Below are positions 63,446-64,000 of a stretch of DNA of 64,000 nucleotides, one piece after another (the stretch's first letter is position 1; each line of letters begins with the position of its first letter). The DNA lies in contig JAYJMM010000076.1 in the NCBI GenBank assembly GCA_037349105.1, positions 62,001-126,000 on the forward strand, read 5' to 3'. The position numbers and the translations under genes are program-made. Under the pieces are notes generated by a model. The model ran no database searches and was not told where the DNA came from. It saw nothing but the letters and a program-made list of their open reading frames with translations. The stretch is from Limnomonas spitsbergensis (Eukaryota; Chlorophyta; Chlorophyceae; Chlamydomonadales).

Positions 63446-64000
63446 CTGGAGGGGTGTAAAGACGTGAAGGTTTTAGGGAGTAGGGTCTAGGGTGAAAATG
63501 TCTTAGGGAGTAGGGTCTTCAGCCTGGAGGGAAAGGAGACGTGAGGGTTCAGGGAGTAGGTTTTAGGGAGTAGGGTCTAGGGAGTAGGGTCTATTGTGAG
63601 TAGGTTTTAGGGAGTAGGGTCTAGGGTGAGTAGGTTTTAGGGAGTAGGGTCTAGGATGAATATGTTTTAGGGAGAAGGGTATAGGGATAGTAGGTTTTAG
63701 GGAGTAGGGTCTAGGGTGAGTAGGGTCTAGGGAGAGTAGGTTTTAGGGAGTAGGGTCTAGGGAGAGTAGGTTTTAGGGAGTAGGGTCTAGGGTGAGTAGG
63801 TTTTAGGGAGTAGGGTCTAGGGTGAGTAGGTTTTAGGGAGTAGGGTCTAGGGATAGTAGGTTTTAGGGAGTAGGGTCTTCAGCCTGGATGGGAGAGGAGA
63901 CGTGAGGGTTCATGGAGTAGGGTCTAGGGAGTAGCTTTTAAGGAGTAGGGCCTTTAGCCTGGAGGGGAGAGGAGACGTGAGGGTTTAGGGAGTAGGGCTT
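63446..64000 (-). repeat. Array of acceptor copies and ~31-bp TTTTAGGGAGTAGGGTCTAG repeats
   Basis: On the reverse strand the acceptor and exon start CTCCAG, GCTGAAGACCCT (true at 63455-63435) recurs near 63520, 63885 and 63965, the last with GCTAAAGGCCCT. Between them are about 14 units of CTAGACCCTACTCCCTAAAA, whose first bases continue the GACCCT of the exon copy. Confidence 0.85.

Overview
This is a eukaryotic nuclear window, most likely from a green alga. The evidence is the TTTAGGG-type (plant/chlorophyte) telomere-like repeats scattered through it, a nucleus-encoded plastid-type SecY with spliceosomal introns, and a retroelement with split terminal repeats that resembles Chlamydomonas TOC1. 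I cannot name the species.

Four genes can be reconstructed from exons joined in consistent reading phase. (1) Positions 824-16861, + strand: the C-terminal half (8 exons, 219 residues) of a plastid SecY translocase; its N-terminal half lies upstream of the window. (2) Positions 33251-50560, - strand: a complete 9-exon serpin of 444 residues. (3) Positions 50810-52124, + strand: a compact 6-exon gene for the U2 snRNP protein U2A', divergent from the serpin with 249 bp between start codons. (4) Positions 57141-63445, - strand: part of an unidentified, largely low-complexity protein gene (4 exons seen).

The most striking feature is in the introns. In genes 1, 2 and 4, but not in U2A', most introns are filled with tandem arrays whose repeat unit is a copy of the adjacent exon-intron junction: the last or first few dozen exon bases plus the splice site plus some intron. 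Examples are about 12 copies of the start of a SecY exon at 12420-13790, 16 copies of another SecY 3' splice site at 6240-7880, and about 19 copies of a serpin exon at 39560-41990. Most of these long introns also switch composition: G-rich on the sense strand after the 5' splice site and C-rich before the 3' splice site. The two halves could therefore pair in the pre-mRNA. One SecY intron instead holds a 3.5-kb satellite with a 20-bp unit and almost no G on the + strand.

The intergenic stretches (16862-33250 and 52125-57140) hold mobile elements: a 7.9-kb TOC1-like element with split repeats (21058-29000), several degraded non-LTR retrotransposon fragments, and short elements with terminal inverted repeats. 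Most of the other long open frames in the window are products of tandem repeats and are not genes.
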